From assembly GCA_902616245.1 (NCBI GenBank), contig CACMSB010000002.1:1-64000 (forward strand): 64,000 nucleotides of DNA, in the 5' to 3' direction. How positions within the stretch are numbered: position 1 is the stretch's first letter; each line of letters opens with the position of its first letter. The position numbers were made by a program, and so were the translations under genes. The stretch is from an uncultured Pelagibacteraceae bacterium. GTDB taxonomy: Bacteria; Pseudomonadota; Alphaproteobacteria; Pelagibacterales; Pelagibacteraceae. Shown in pieces: positions 17,704 through 26,495 of the stretch. A model generated the notes under the pieces. It was not told where the DNA came from and made no database searches. It was given only the letters and a program-made list of their open reading frames with translations.

Positions 17704-18248
17704 TGTTTGCTCAGTTTTTAGATATTGTTTTTAAATCGTTAAAGCTTGATAAAACTCTTTATAGAACTCCAAGATATTATGGAGAAGCTGGAATTTATTT
17801 TGCAATTTTAATTATGATTTTAGATGGGGTTGCAGGTGCTATTGCAGCTAATACGATCGTAAAAACATCAGTTGGTATATCTGGTTTAACAGCATTATTA
17901 ACATGGCTGGTGTGGGCAATTTTTATATTTGTAATTGGGGTTAAAATTTTTCCTGATAAAGATAGAAAAATTCCATTTAAAAGAGTTCTTATAGCTGTTG
18001 GGTACGCACACGCTCCAGGCCTTATAAGATTTTTTGCAGTTACACCAGAACTTGTTCTTTTAATTATTTTTCTTACTCAATTTTGGATTTTTGCTTCATT
18101 AATTATTGCGACAAGACATATTTTAAATTTAAAATCAAATTTAAAAGCATTTGGAATTGTATTTTTGTCTTTTTTGATTATTTCTTTTTTGACAATTTCA
18201 TTTGTAATGACAAAAATTAATTCATTGCCTATTAGTACGAATATTTAA
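17703..18248 (+). CDS. YIP1 family integral membrane protein
   Basis: This 181-residue protein has about five hydrophobic segments (roughly residues 27-52, 57-82, 95-115, 120-140 and 150-172). The N-terminal stretch RTPRYYGEAGIYFAILIMI and the central FKRVLIAVGYAHAPGLIRFF are typical of bacterial YIP1-domain proteins. Function in bacteria is not established. It is coupled to the 35-residue peptide upstream and converges with, and overlaps by three bases, the small zinc-ribbon gene on the other strand. Its place behind the MTHFR/DmdA-like pair might suggest transport or membrane support for that pathway, but YIP1 proteins are common and the link is weak. Confidence 0.7.
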   Translation: MFAQFLDIVFKSLKLDKTLYRTPRYYGEAGIYFAILIMILDGVAGAIAANTIVKTSVGISGLTALLTWLVWAIFIFVIGVKIFPDKDRKIPFKRVLIAVGYAHAPGLIRFFAVTPELVLLIIFLTQFWIFASLIIATRHILNLKSNLKAFGIVFLSFLIISFLTISFVMTKINSLPISTNI

Positions 18249-18412
18249 AGTGGAAATAAAGTTTTTGATGTTCTGCAGGAGTTACAAAGTTTATATCCTG
18301 TGAGTATTAAATTTTGAGTTACTGTCTCATCTTCTTTTTTACATTCATCACAAATATCATTTAATTCATTATTATCTAAATTGTTTGATTTATATTCAAA
18401 GTTATCAGTCAT
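18245..18412 (-). CDS. 55-residue zinc-ribbon-like protein
   Basis: A short frame starting MTDNFEYKSN has two CxxC pairs, CDEC (about residues 21-24) and CNSC (about 43-46), separated by 18 residues. This is a classical zinc-ribbon spacing in a very small acidic protein. It overlaps the end of the DUF3726 gene by eight bases, in a different frame. Its stop overlaps the YIP1 stop on the other strand. The coupling and the paired cysteines make a real gene likely despite its size. No named family is recognised. It may be a small metal-binding partner of the DUF3726/550-residue proteins. Confidence 0.6.
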   Translation of the reverse strand: MTDNFEYKSNNLDNNELNDICDECKKEDETVTQNLILTGYKLCNSCRTSKTLFPL

Positions 18413-19013
18413 TATCTGTTAATCCTGCTCCTGCGGTTTTTTGTTTTAACTCATCTGTTTCTTCTACAAATGTGTTTTCAGATAATTTTGTTAATTCTTT
18501 CCAATCTTCTTCGGAAAAATTATTCTTGTTTTCTAAGAATTGGATCTTAATTACATTAGCTTTTTCTACAACCTCACTACTTAAATAATTTGAATAAATT
18601 GATTGATTGAAATTTAATAAAAATTCTTTTTGATCTATCTTTAAAAAAATTCTCTTTCCCGTTATTTCCGAAGATCTGCTGACAAACGGCAAAAATATCA
18701 ATGGGTAAGCCATTTTTTCAATTTCTATATCATTTAGTTCTTGGATAGAGATAGATTGATCAAAAAAACTTAATCCAAGTTTAATTGGACAGTAAAAGTT
18801 TTGAGGTCTGTTGCTTTTGTTAAAAGATTGGCAATTTTCAAACTTCTCATTATTAAAAATCTTAAAATATTGGTTTATGTGTTTTATACCTGGTAAACCA
18901 AATAACTCGAGTTGCTTGATGTTCTTTCCTATTTCTTCTGCAACTCCCCAGGAGAAACCTTTCGCTTTTGTTGAGCGTTTAACAATCGTGTCAATTTCAC
19001 TATAACTTCTCAT
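18405..19013 (-). CDS. DUF3726 family protein
   Basis: This 202-residue protein's N-terminus MRSYSEIDTIVKRSTKAKGF followed by SWGVAEEIGKNIKQLELFGLPG matches my recollection of DUF3726, a family found in alphaproteobacteria near amino-acid and betaine catabolic genes. No membrane or signal segment is seen. The central part (PLIFLPFVSRSSEITGKRIF) is moderately hydrophobic. It lies eight bases after the 550-residue unknown and overlaps the zinc-ribbon gene. The function is unknown. Confidence 0.65.
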   Translation of the reverse strand: MRSYSEIDTIVKRSTKAKGFSWGVAEEIGKNIKQLELFGLPGIKHINQYFKIFNNEKFENCQSFNKSNRPQNFYCPIKLGLSFFDQSISIQELNDIEIEKMAYPLIFLPFVSRSSEITGKRIFLKIDQKEFLLNFNQSIYSNYLSSEVVEKANVIKIQFLENKNNFSEEDWKELTKLSENTFVEETDELKQKTAGAGLTDND

Positions 19014-19021
19014 TAATTACT

Positions 19022-20674
19022 TTAGTTATATATCCAATATTGATTAAATGAATTTAGTTCATTTGGTAATGGAGCTCCTTGAAACATACAAATCCTTAAC
19101 CATTTGTCAGATCTTGGATCAAACTTTACCGCCCCAAAAAAAGATAGTTTAAGTCTTAACATATCAATAGGAATTAATTTTGAGCCAATGGTGTTATCTT
19201 GAATTTCGGAATATGGATATTTCTCTGTTATAAACACTCTTCTTACAATATGTCTTAAATCATTGTTCTGTACTAGAAAATTACCAATCTTTAAGCTGTT
19301 TTTTAAATTAAAAATAGTTTCATAAAGTTTTTTTATATCTCTAGCAATAGCCGTAGGCTGTTCGAGCTCTGAACCATTATCTTCGAACCGATCTCCAATC
19401 CTAGGTTCTTCTTTATTTTTAGATATGAACCAAAATTTTTTATTATTTTCATTTTTTGAAAAATCAATCTTTAAAATATCTGAATAATTTTTCTCAATTA
19501 TTTCTCTTAGGTCATTTATAGTTCTGTCTACAGGTATATTAAAACTTTTATCCTCGTCTGAACTCATTTGAGAAATTAAAGGATCAGTTATTTTATTATA
19601 TGGCTCCATCATTATAGAAATCAAATACTCAACGCCTTCTTCAGATAAATTTTCCTCTGCCCAGTTATATAATTTGTCAAATATATAAAAATTTGATTTA
19701 TCAATATTATCTTTCAAATAATTGATTAAATTTTGTAAATCATTAATTAAATTCTCAATTTTTTTCTTTTGATATTCACTATCAGTATTCCATGAAGTTA
19801 TATTTTTTAAAGATTTTGTTAAACAGTTGTAAAAAATTTTAAACTCTTCTTCAGATACTTTTTCTATTTCTCTTATTTTTTTTAAAGCCTTCTCTTTAGC
19901 TAGAATCCAATTATTTAACAATGAAGGGTGGTTAACAATAAATGGTGCCATTCCTAATCCAGTTGAATTTCCAATTCCTAAATTTCTGCAAATATCCAAG
20001 TCTAATTCTACAGCGTCTTTAGGATTTTTATGTTTTGCTATATGATTGACCTGATCAAAAGTGAATTGTCTTACAAGGTAAACTAACATCATTTCCAATC
20101 TAAAAGGACCATTTATTTCATCTCTATTTTTAATTCTAAACCTGTCTGCTAATCCAAATTTTCCTGAGCCATATACTGCAGTTGTTCTGTACAAATATCC
20201 AACTTTTGAAAGCTCATTAGTATTTGGCTGGATACCTTTTGATAAACACTCAACCACATAATTAAATGCTCTAACTGATCTATTTGCTCTTGAAAGAGTT
20301 AGTTCTTTATAAGAAAGTCTACCAACTTCTTGTTTGGGGACATTTTGTGAAAGTCTATCTATATCAAGTTTTGAAGGAATGCCATCATATAAAGCAAATG
20401 CAGCATCCCATTTGGTTGCTATTACCCTATCAGATCTTTCCTCATCTTTAAGCTCATTAGCAAAACAAACTAAAGAATATGTTTTTTTATCTTTTGAAAA
20501 TGAATAAATAGCAACTCCATATCCCCTATCATTCAAGTCAAACAAATCTCTGTTATATTTCCAATCTTTGAACTCATTTAAAAATGATCTTAGAAAAGAT
20601 AATTTAGATTGATGAAACGATCCAAGCCTAGAAAGTTTCATTACAATTTTTGGATCTCTTAGTGGAACTTGCAT
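19022..20674 (-). CDS. Conserved hypothetical protein, 550 residues
   Basis: This is a large soluble protein with no family I can name. The N-terminal half (residues 1-260) looks conserved in style: VPLRDPKIVMKLSRLGSFHQ, DLNDRGYGVAIYSF, VIATKWDAAFALYDG, RLSYKELTLSRANRSVRAFN and LGIGNSTGLGMAPFIVNHP. The middle (residues 270-400) is rich in Lys/Glu/Asn and probably helical. The last 60 residues include RLKLSFFGAVKFDPRSDKW and WLRICMFQGAPLP. There is no signal peptide. The ATG overlaps the stop of the dipeptidase gene by one base (TAATG), so the two are coupled. By context it acts with the dipeptidase homologue and DUF3726. Confidence 0.7.
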   Translation of the reverse strand: MQVPLRDPKIVMKLSRLGSFHQSKLSFLRSFLNEFKDWKYNRDLFDLNDRGYGVAIYSFSKDKKTYSLVCFANELKDEERSDRVIATKWDAAFALYDGIPSKLDIDRLSQNVPKQEVGRLSYKELTLSRANRSVRAFNYVVECLSKGIQPNTNELSKVGYLYRTTAVYGSGKFGLADRFRIKNRDEINGPFRLEMMLVYLVRQFTFDQVNHIAKHKNPKDAVELDLDICRNLGIGNSTGLGMAPFIVNHPSLLNNWILAKEKALKKIREIEKVSEEEFKIFYNCLTKSLKNITSWNTDSEYQKKKIENLINDLQNLINYLKDNIDKSNFYIFDKLYNWAEENLSEEGVEYLISIMMEPYNKITDPLISQMSSDEDKSFNIPVDRTINDLREIIEKNYSDILKIDFSKNENNKKFWFISKNKEEPRIGDRFEDNGSELEQPTAIARDIKKLYETIFNLKNSLKIGNFLVQNNDLRHIVRRVFITEKYPYSEIQDNTIGSKLIPIDMLRLKLSFFGAVKFDPRSDKWLRICMFQGAPLPNELNSFNQYWIYN

Positions 20675-21642
20675 TAATTAATTCCTTTATAAAAATTAAA
20701 CCAGTTATTGCCAAGTATCTTATTTATCTCTTCTTCGTGAAAACCTTTATTTTTTAGTTCTTTGTTTATATTATTAAATCCTCTTGCATCCAAAAACCAA
20801 TCTGGTTGTTTTGGAAAACCAGGTTTGTCTTTACTGCCTTCACCAAAATTTTTTAATTTTGTCCATGTTCCATTTCTCATCCATTCAACTACACTGTCCG
20901 GCTGGTTTAAACATAAGTCTGATCCTATTCCAACATTATCAATACCCATGATTTCAACTGTTCTTGCAATCATTTCACAAAAACTTTCCAATTTACAATT
21001 CGTTCCATCTTTTAAATGATGAGCATATAATGATAAACCTAACATTCCTCCACTTGCAGATAAAACTTTTAATAATTCTGTAGATTTATTTCTTTTAGCT
21101 TCAAACCAAAAAGTTGGATTTGCATGAGTGATCGCAATTGGTTTTTGACTAATTTCAATTGCATCAAGTGTACTTTTTTCTGCTGAATGAGACATATCGA
21201 CAACGATACCTACTCTATTCATTTCTTTAATAGCCTCTTTTCCAAAATTAGTAACTCCGCTATCATTTTTTTCATAACATCCAGTGGCTAATAATGACTG
21301 GTTGTTATAAGTTAATTGCATAAATCGACAACCTTGTGAGTGTACTTTTTCTATCAGACCTATGTCATCTTCAATTGGTGAACAATTTTGAAATCCAAAA
21401 AAAATTGCGGTTTTGTTTTCTTCTTTTGCTTTTGTAATATCATTGTAGTTATTGCCTAGAAATATAAGATCTTTATTTTCTTCAAAATGTTTATTCCACT
21501 CTTGTATTCTTTGTTGTAATTCATCATAGTCTTCGTGATAAACTAAAGTTACGTGAACCGCATTTAATCCAGCTTTATTATTTATTTCAAAGATTTCTCT
21601 AGACCATTTACAATACTGAAGATTATCAATTCGATAATTCAT
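20674..21642 (-). CDS. Membrane dipeptidase (M19) homologue with altered metal site
   Basis: Amidohydrolase-fold protein of 322 residues from the renal dipeptidase (M19) family. Recognisable elements are RFMQLTYNN, VVDMSHSAEKSTLDAI, KPIAITHANP, GMLGLSLYAHHL and VGIGSDL. The N-terminal HxD zinc pair of active M19 enzymes is not seen (YRIDNLQYCKW stands in its place). The bridging acid region reads FFGFQNCSPIEDD, with Gln where Glu is expected. The remaining His and Asp ligands persist. This suggests a changed metal centre or substrate. Similar M19 genes sit beside dimethylglycine catabolism genes in pseudomonads, as I recall. First gene of its minus-strand cluster. Confidence 0.75.
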   Translation of the reverse strand: MNYRIDNLQYCKWSREIFEINNKAGLNAVHVTLVYHEDYDELQQRIQEWNKHFEENKDLIFLGNNYNDITKAKEENKTAIFFGFQNCSPIEDDIGLIEKVHSQGCRFMQLTYNNQSLLATGCYEKNDSGVTNFGKEAIKEMNRVGIVVDMSHSAEKSTLDAIEISQKPIAITHANPTFWFEAKRNKSTELLKVLSASGGMLGLSLYAHHLKDGTNCKLESFCEMIARTVEIMGIDNVGIGSDLCLNQPDSVVEWMRNGTWTKLKNFGEGSKDKPGFPKQPDWFLDARGFNNINKELKNKGFHEEEINKILGNNWFNFYKGIN

Positions 21643-21746
21643 ATTTGGTATACACTATTATTATTATTATGATTGTCACTAACTTAAACTGACCTTAGCT
21701 AAAAATTGCAATTTAAGGGAAATATCTGTAAATTGATATTGGTTTG

Positions 21747-22241
21747 ATGAAATACAAAAAAAAATCACATAAAGTATCAATTGTAATGGGCAGTCAGTCT
21801 GATTACAAAACAATGAAGAATTGTGAAAAAGTTCTTAAGATTTTAAAAGTTAATTATGAGACAAATATCGTCTCTGCACACAGAACACCTGATAGACTTT
21901 ATAACTATGCAAAGAAAGCAGAAAATAACAATATTTCTATTATTATTGCTGGTGCTGGAGGATCAGCACATTTACCTGGTATGATTGCTGCAATAACTAG
22001 AATTCCAGTCATAGGTGTTCCCATTGAAAGTAAAAAGTTAAAAGGTTTAGATAGCCTACTATCAATTGCTCAAATGCCAAAAGGAATTCCTGTTGGTACA
22101 GTTGCTATTGGAGAAAATGGTGCAATCAATGCTGGTTTATATGCTGCTTCAATTATAGCTACGTATGATAACAATGTAAAAAAAACACTTTTAAATTGGC
22201 GAAAAAAACAAACATCAAAAGTAAAAAAAAAACCAAAGTAA
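21747..22241 (+). CDS. purE: N5-carboxyaminoimidazole ribonucleotide mutase
   Basis: PurE (164 residues) moves the carboxylate of N5-CAIR to C4 in purine synthesis. The signature elements are VMGSQSDYKTMKNCEKVL (substrate phosphate loop), VSAHRTPDRL (catalytic His) and AGAGGSAHLPGMIAAITRIP. I start it at the ATG at 21747; a TTG one codon upstream also exists. It is followed three bases later by purK, the usual pairing. The lysine-rich tail is specific to this AT-rich genome. It is divergent from the dipeptidase cluster with about 100 bases between. Confidence 0.95.
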   Translation: MKYKKKSHKVSIVMGSQSDYKTMKNCEKVLKILKVNYETNIVSAHRTPDRLYNYAKKAENNNISIIIAGAGGSAHLPGMIAAITRIPVIGVPIESKKLKGLDSLLSIAQMPKGIPVGTVAIGENGAINAGLYAASIIATYDNNVKKTLLNWRKKQTSKVKKKPK

Positions 22242-22244
22242 TTA

Positions 22245-23288
22245 ATGTCTAAACCTGATCTAGGAATAATAGGTGGAGGACAATTAGGAAGTCTATTAGC
22301 ATCTGCTGCAAAAAAACTTAATATTAAAACGGTTATTTTATCAGATGATAAAGATGCACCCGCAATTAATTTTGCAGATGAATTTATTTATGGAGATTAC
22401 AAAGACATAAATATCATCAATAACTTTTTAGAAAAAGTCGATCTTGTTACTTATGAGTTTGAAAATATCCCGTATGATATATTGAAAAAAATTAATGAAA
22501 CCAAATCTGTATTACCAAGCCCCGAAATAAATAAATTAATTCAAAATAGAATGACTGAAAAAGAGTTTTTAAATAAAAACAATATAACTACAACACAGTT
22601 TGTAAGTATAAACGATTTAGATGATATAAAAATAAACGATAGATTAATACCTGGTTTATTGAAAACTTGTACACTTGGCTACGATGGAAAAGGCCAATAT
22701 AAAATAAATAATGCAAATGATTTAAATGAAGATTTTGATTTTTCAAAAGGCTACATCTTAGAAAAGATGGTAAATTTAAAAAAAGAAATTTCAGTAGTGG
22801 TTACAAGATTTGGTCATCAAAAATATGAAATTTATGATCCAATTGAAAATTATCATGAAGACCAGATTTTAAAACACTCCAAAATTCCCGCTGATATAAG
22901 TGATGAAATTAAAAATAAAGCATTGGACTGGGCAAAAACAGTAGCAGAAGAACTTGATTATATTGGTACCATGTGCGTTGAATTCTTTATAGATAAAAAT
23001 AATAATTTATATGCTAATGAAGTTGCACCAAGAGTACATAATTCCGGACACCTAACTATAAATTCACACAACATTAGCCAATTTGAAAACCACATCAGAG
23101 CTGTATGTGGACTTGAAAAATTAGAAACAAAAAAAATTTATAATGCAAAAATGCTTAATTTGATTGGTGAAGATATATTAGAATATAAAAATAAAAAATT
23201 TAAAGAAAATGAATTTTTTTATGATTATTTAAAAAAAGAAGTTAAAGCTAAAAGAAAAATGGGACATTTAACAACTATAGAAAAATAG
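22245..23288 (+). CDS. purK: 5-(carboxyamino)imidazole ribonucleotide synthase
   Basis: PurK (347 residues) uses ATP and bicarbonate to make N5-CAIR from AIR. It begins DLGIIGGGQLGSLLASAAKK, the dinucleotide-like N-terminal subdomain. The ATP-grasp core includes LLKTCTLGYDGKGQYKI, KGYILEKMVNLKKEISVVV, and the metal-binding end YANEVAPRVHNSGHLTI. Length is normal. It pairs with purE three bases upstream. It converges with the SRAP gene, whose stop lies two bases beyond. Confidence 0.95.
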   Translation: MSKPDLGIIGGGQLGSLLASAAKKLNIKTVILSDDKDAPAINFADEFIYGDYKDINIINNFLEKVDLVTYEFENIPYDILKKINETKSVLPSPEINKLIQNRMTEKEFLNKNNITTTQFVSINDLDDIKINDRLIPGLLKTCTLGYDGKGQYKINNANDLNEDFDFSKGYILEKMVNLKKEISVVVTRFGHQKYEIYDPIENYHEDQILKHSKIPADISDEIKNKALDWAKTVAEELDYIGTMCVEFFIDKNNNLYANEVAPRVHNSGHLTINSHNISQFENHIRAVCGLEKLETKKIYNAKMLNLIGEDILEYKNKKFKENEFFYDYLKKEVKAKRKMGHLTTIEK

Positions 23289-23290
23289 TT

Positions 23291-23914
23291 TTAAGATATA
23301 GTTTGTATCAAAGAAATATTATTGTTTGTAGGTTTATTAACTTCTTTTGAAACCTCATGAAAGTTTAATTTTGTTTTTTTACACTCTTTAAGAAAACTCG
23401 ATCCTGTTAATTCGAGATTTAAATATCTATTAACATCATTTTCATTAATTATAACAGGCTGTCTATGATGTATTTCTTTAATATTTTCATCTGCATCCTC
23501 TGTTATTAAACAAAATTGATCATTGTAATAAATAGCCGCTAAATACATAAGCTTTTTATCTTCTCTTAAAAAATAATAAGGTGTTTTATTTTCTTTTTCT
23601 CTTTTCCATTCATAAAAACCGTCTGCCACAGCTACACATCTATGTAGTCGAATTAATTTTTTGAAAGACACTTTTTCATCTATAGTTTCTAGTCTTGCAT
23701 TTATTAAAGGTTTAAAATCTTTTTGCTTAGCCCAGCTAGGTACTACTCCCCACTTTAGATTTTCTAGAGTATTTCCATTATTATATTTTTTAATAACAGG
23801 TAATTTTTGAAATGGATGTGCATTATAATTTTCATTATCTTCAACTTGTATAGCTGACTTAACAAGTTTTTTTGTTTTTGTAACAGGGCTAGTTATTACG
23901 TATCTTCCACACAT
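23291..23914 (-). CDS. SRAP/HMCES family DNA-protein crosslinking protein (YedK-like)
   Basis: This 207-residue SOS-response-associated protein begins MCGRYVIT, giving the catalytic Cys2 that forms a thiazolidine crosslink with abasic sites in single-stranded DNA. Other family marks are WGVVPSWAKQKDFKPLINAR, CVAVADGFYEWKREKENKTP and the histidine in IKEIHHRQPVII. The role is shielding abasic sites during replication. It stands alone between purK and a divergent GNAT gene, and I see no obvious LexA box in the 36-base upstream gap. Confidence 0.93.
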   Translation of the reverse strand: MCGRYVITSPVTKTKKLVKSAIQVEDNENYNAHPFQKLPVIKKYNNGNTLENLKWGVVPSWAKQKDFKPLINARLETIDEKVSFKKLIRLHRCVAVADGFYEWKREKENKTPYYFLREDKKLMYLAAIYYNDQFCLITEDADENIKEIHHRQPVIINENDVNRYLNLELTGSSFLKECKKTKLNFHEVSKEVNKPTNNNISLIQTIS

Positions 23915-23950
23915 ATTTAATTTTCTTGGTTTAATCTAAATTTAGATTAT

Positions 23951-24421
23951 ATGTTTTTCAAAACTATGAAATCAATAGAAAATAATTTTGATGATCAGCA
24001 AGTAAATGAGTTGCTAACTAAGCATTTTATTGAATTGAGATCAGTTTCTCCTGAGGGGAGTTCGCATGTATTAGATATACTTGGATTAAAGGATCCAAGT
24101 ATAAAATTTTGGAGTTTATGGGAAAATAATGAATTAATTGGTTGTGGAGCTTTAAAATTATTTGATGAAACACATGGAGAATTTAAATCTATAAGAGTTT
24201 CAGATAAATTTAGAAATAAAAAATATGGTGGAAAAATAATTTCACATCTTATTGAAAAATCTAAACAAATAGGAATCACTAAACTAAGTGTCGAAACTGG
24301 TGCAGGTGATTTTTTTGCACCTGCTAGAAAACTTTTTAAAAGTTTTGGTTTCAAAGAGTGTGGGCCTTTTGCGCACTATAAAGATGATCCTAATTCATGC
24401 TATTATTCAGTAGATATTTGA
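23951..24421 (+). CDS. GNAT family N-acetyltransferase
   Basis: Acetyl-CoA-dependent acyltransferase of 156 residues. The GNAT core is visible as ELIGCGALKLFDETHGEFKS, the acetyl-CoA pyrophosphate loop region VSDKFRNKKYGGKIISHLI, and the C-terminal VETGAGDFFAPARKLFKSFG. This pattern is typical of the small PaiA/YjdJ-type GNATs, with unknown substrate. A second in-frame ATG 15 bases in (MKSIENN) is an equally possible start. It is followed after ten bases by an unknown gene with a TTG start and then a transporter, suggesting a three-gene operon. Confidence 0.8.
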   Translation: MFFKTMKSIENNFDDQQVNELLTKHFIELRSVSPEGSSHVLDILGLKDPSIKFWSLWENNELIGCGALKLFDETHGEFKSIRVSDKFRNKKYGGKIISHLIEKSKQIGITKLSVETGAGDFFAPARKLFKSFGFKECGPFAHYKDDPNSCYYSVDI

Positions 24422-24431
24422 GGAGTTTAGT

Positions 24432-24872
24432 TTGGAAACTGATAAATCGAGACCATTTGTATTATATGTTGCCGAAATCATTTATCAAAAGATATATGAA
24501 ATCAAAATTAAGAACCCTAATTTAACTAATATTCAAGCTTTTGAAATATTTATTGCATCAGATGATTATAATGAAATTAGTTCAGGAAATTTTCATGATA
24601 AGTGGTTTAAAGAACTTGAGAGCAATGACTACGTAGATAAATCTACAAAAAAAAAGATTAATCAAGAAACTATAAGACTTTTACAAATTCAAAAAGATAC
24701 TATGATTAAACAATTAATGAAAATCCCAAAATTATATTATGCAAAAAGTCACTTTCCTTTAGAATTATCTCAAAGGGCATTTGATCATTTGTGGAGAGTT
24801 TGTGAAAGTTATGAACTATGGTGTAAAGAAACTAAACAAAATGGATTAATATTATTAAATTTAACAGAATAA
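24432..24872 (+). CDS. Hypothetical protein, 146 residues
   Basis: I do not recognise this protein. It starts at TTG, supported by an AGGAG ribosome-binding site seven bases upstream. It looks all-helical and soluble, with regions VLYVAEIIYQKIYEIKIKNP, FHDKWFKELESNDYVD and LSQRAFDHLWRVCESYELW. There is no signal or membrane segment and no cysteine cluster. It lies between the GNAT and the BT1-like transporter with ten- and three-base gaps, so it is probably co-transcribed with both. Confidence 0.6.
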   Translation: METDKSRPFVLYVAEIIYQKIYEIKIKNPNLTNIQAFEIFIASDDYNEISSGNFHDKWFKELESNDYVDKSTKKKINQETIRLLQIQKDTMIKQLMKIPKLYYAKSHFPLELSQRAFDHLWRVCESYELWCKETKQNGLILLNLTE

Positions 24873-24875
24873 TTT

Positions 24876-26492
24876 ATGAGTAATAAAATTTTGAGATTTA
24901 TAGATAGTACTTTAATAGATTTAGGAAGACAGTTTAAGTGGACCTATCTACCACCATTGATGATTTATCTTGCTGCTGGTATTTCAGGACTAACAGGTAT
25001 TGTTGGAACTTTTTTTGTTAAAGACTATCTAAACTTATCTGCTGCTTTTCTTGCTGGACTGGGTTTTTGGGCTGGAATTCCATGGGCATTGAAGATGCCT
25101 TTAGGTCATCTTGTTGATCTAATCTGGAATAAAAAAAATTACATGGTTTTTGTTGGAGCATCCTTAATCTCATTAAGTTTAATTATAATGTACGGTTTAA
25201 TAATTCATACTGAATGGATGTCATCAATTCTTTCGGTAGAAACATGGTTTGTGATCAGTGTTTTACTTGCTCCGATTGGTTATGTTGTGCAAGATGTTGT
25301 AGCTGATGCGATGACTGTAGAAGCAGTTCCTTTAGTTGATGACAGCGGAAATAAATTTTCAAGAGATGAAATCAAACTTATGCATACAACAATGCAAACT
25401 CTTGGAAGATTTGCAATAATTGGTGGAACTGTTTTAGTTGCATTAGCTAATGTAATTCTCTTTAAAGGAGTAGACGAACTTGAACAAGCAGATAAGATAA
25501 ATCTATACGGTTCAATTTATATATATGCTTTAATTATTCCAATTGTATCTGTACTAGGAATATTTCTTGCTTCATATCTAAAAAATCAAAAGAAAAAAAA
25601 ACTTATTGAACAAGGTTTAGAGGGTGACCAAGATTATGCTCCTTCAGAGAAAACTGAAGTTAACTGGTGGATATTAGGAGGAAGCTTGGTTTTTGTTATC
25701 TTCACTTTAGGTATTGGTTCATATAAAGTGCCTTTTGCTCAAGAAATTGTTTTTGTAGGTTCAATGGCAATTATTCTATTTTTAATGAATAAATTAGTTA
25801 AAGAACTTCCTCAGGATTTAAGACTTACTGTTGTAGGAACGGCAATAATAATTTTCATTTTTAGAGCAATGCCAGGACCTGGTCCAGGTTTATCTTGGTT
25901 TGAAATTGATGTACTTGAATTCAATGAACAATTTTTTTCTGTATTATCTCTTATAGCCTCTGTTTTAACGCTTTTTGGTATTATTTTATTAAGACCATTT
26001 ATGGCAAACAACTCAATAGCTAGAATAATAGTGATTTTATCTGTTGCAGGTGCAATTTTATTTTTACCAAGTGTAGGAATGTATTATGGATTTCACAACT
26101 GGACTTCATCAATTACTAATGGAGTTGTTGATGCCAAATTTATTGCAATATTAAATACTGCACTCGAGTCGCCTTTGGGACAAGTCTCAATGATACCTTT
26201 GCTTGCGTGGATTGCTAAAAATGCGCCTTCGCACTTAAAAGCAACCTTCTTTGCGGTTTTTGCATCTTTTACAAATCTTGCTTTATCAGCAAGTGCTTTG
26301 GGGACCAAGTATTTAAATGAAATTTATGTTATTACTAGAGAGGTAAAAGATAAGGTAACAAACGCTATTCTTACCACTGCAGATTATTCAGATCTAGGTA
26401 TTTTGTTGATTACAGTAACACTAATAACTTTAATAATTCCAATTATGTTTGTGCTTATTATTCAAAAAACTAAATTTAAAACTTCAGAATAA
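24876..26492 (+). CDS. MFS-type transporter, BT1 (folate/biopterin) like
   Basis: This 538-residue integral membrane protein has about 12 hydrophobic segments. The region FFVKDYLNLSAAFLAGLGFW followed by AGIPWALKMPLGHLVDLIW is characteristic of the BT1 folate-biopterin transporter branch of the major facilitator superfamily. A central loop (KNQKKKKLIEQGLEGDQDYA) is cytoplasmic by charge. Folate or pterin uptake would fit the heavy THF use in this window, but the substrate is not shown by sequence. It ends a probable three-gene operon and converges with soxG three bases away. Confidence 0.65.
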   Translation: MSNKILRFIDSTLIDLGRQFKWTYLPPLMIYLAAGISGLTGIVGTFFVKDYLNLSAAFLAGLGFWAGIPWALKMPLGHLVDLIWNKKNYMVFVGASLISLSLIIMYGLIIHTEWMSSILSVETWFVISVLLAPIGYVVQDVVADAMTVEAVPLVDDSGNKFSRDEIKLMHTTMQTLGRFAIIGGTVLVALANVILFKGVDELEQADKINLYGSIYIYALIIPIVSVLGIFLASYLKNQKKKKLIEQGLEGDQDYAPSEKTEVNWWILGGSLVFVIFTLGIGSYKVPFAQEIVFVGSMAIILFLMNKLVKELPQDLRLTVVGTAIIIFIFRAMPGPGPGLSWFEIDVLEFNEQFFSVLSLIASVLTLFGIILLRPFMANNSIARIIVILSVAGAILFLPSVGMYYGFHNWTSSITNGVVDAKFIAILNTALESPLGQVSMIPLLAWIAKNAPSHLKATFFAVFASFTNLALSASALGTKYLNEIYVITREVKDKVTNAILTTADYSDLGILLITVTLITLIIPIMFVLIIQKTKFKTSE

Positions 26493-26495
26493 TTT

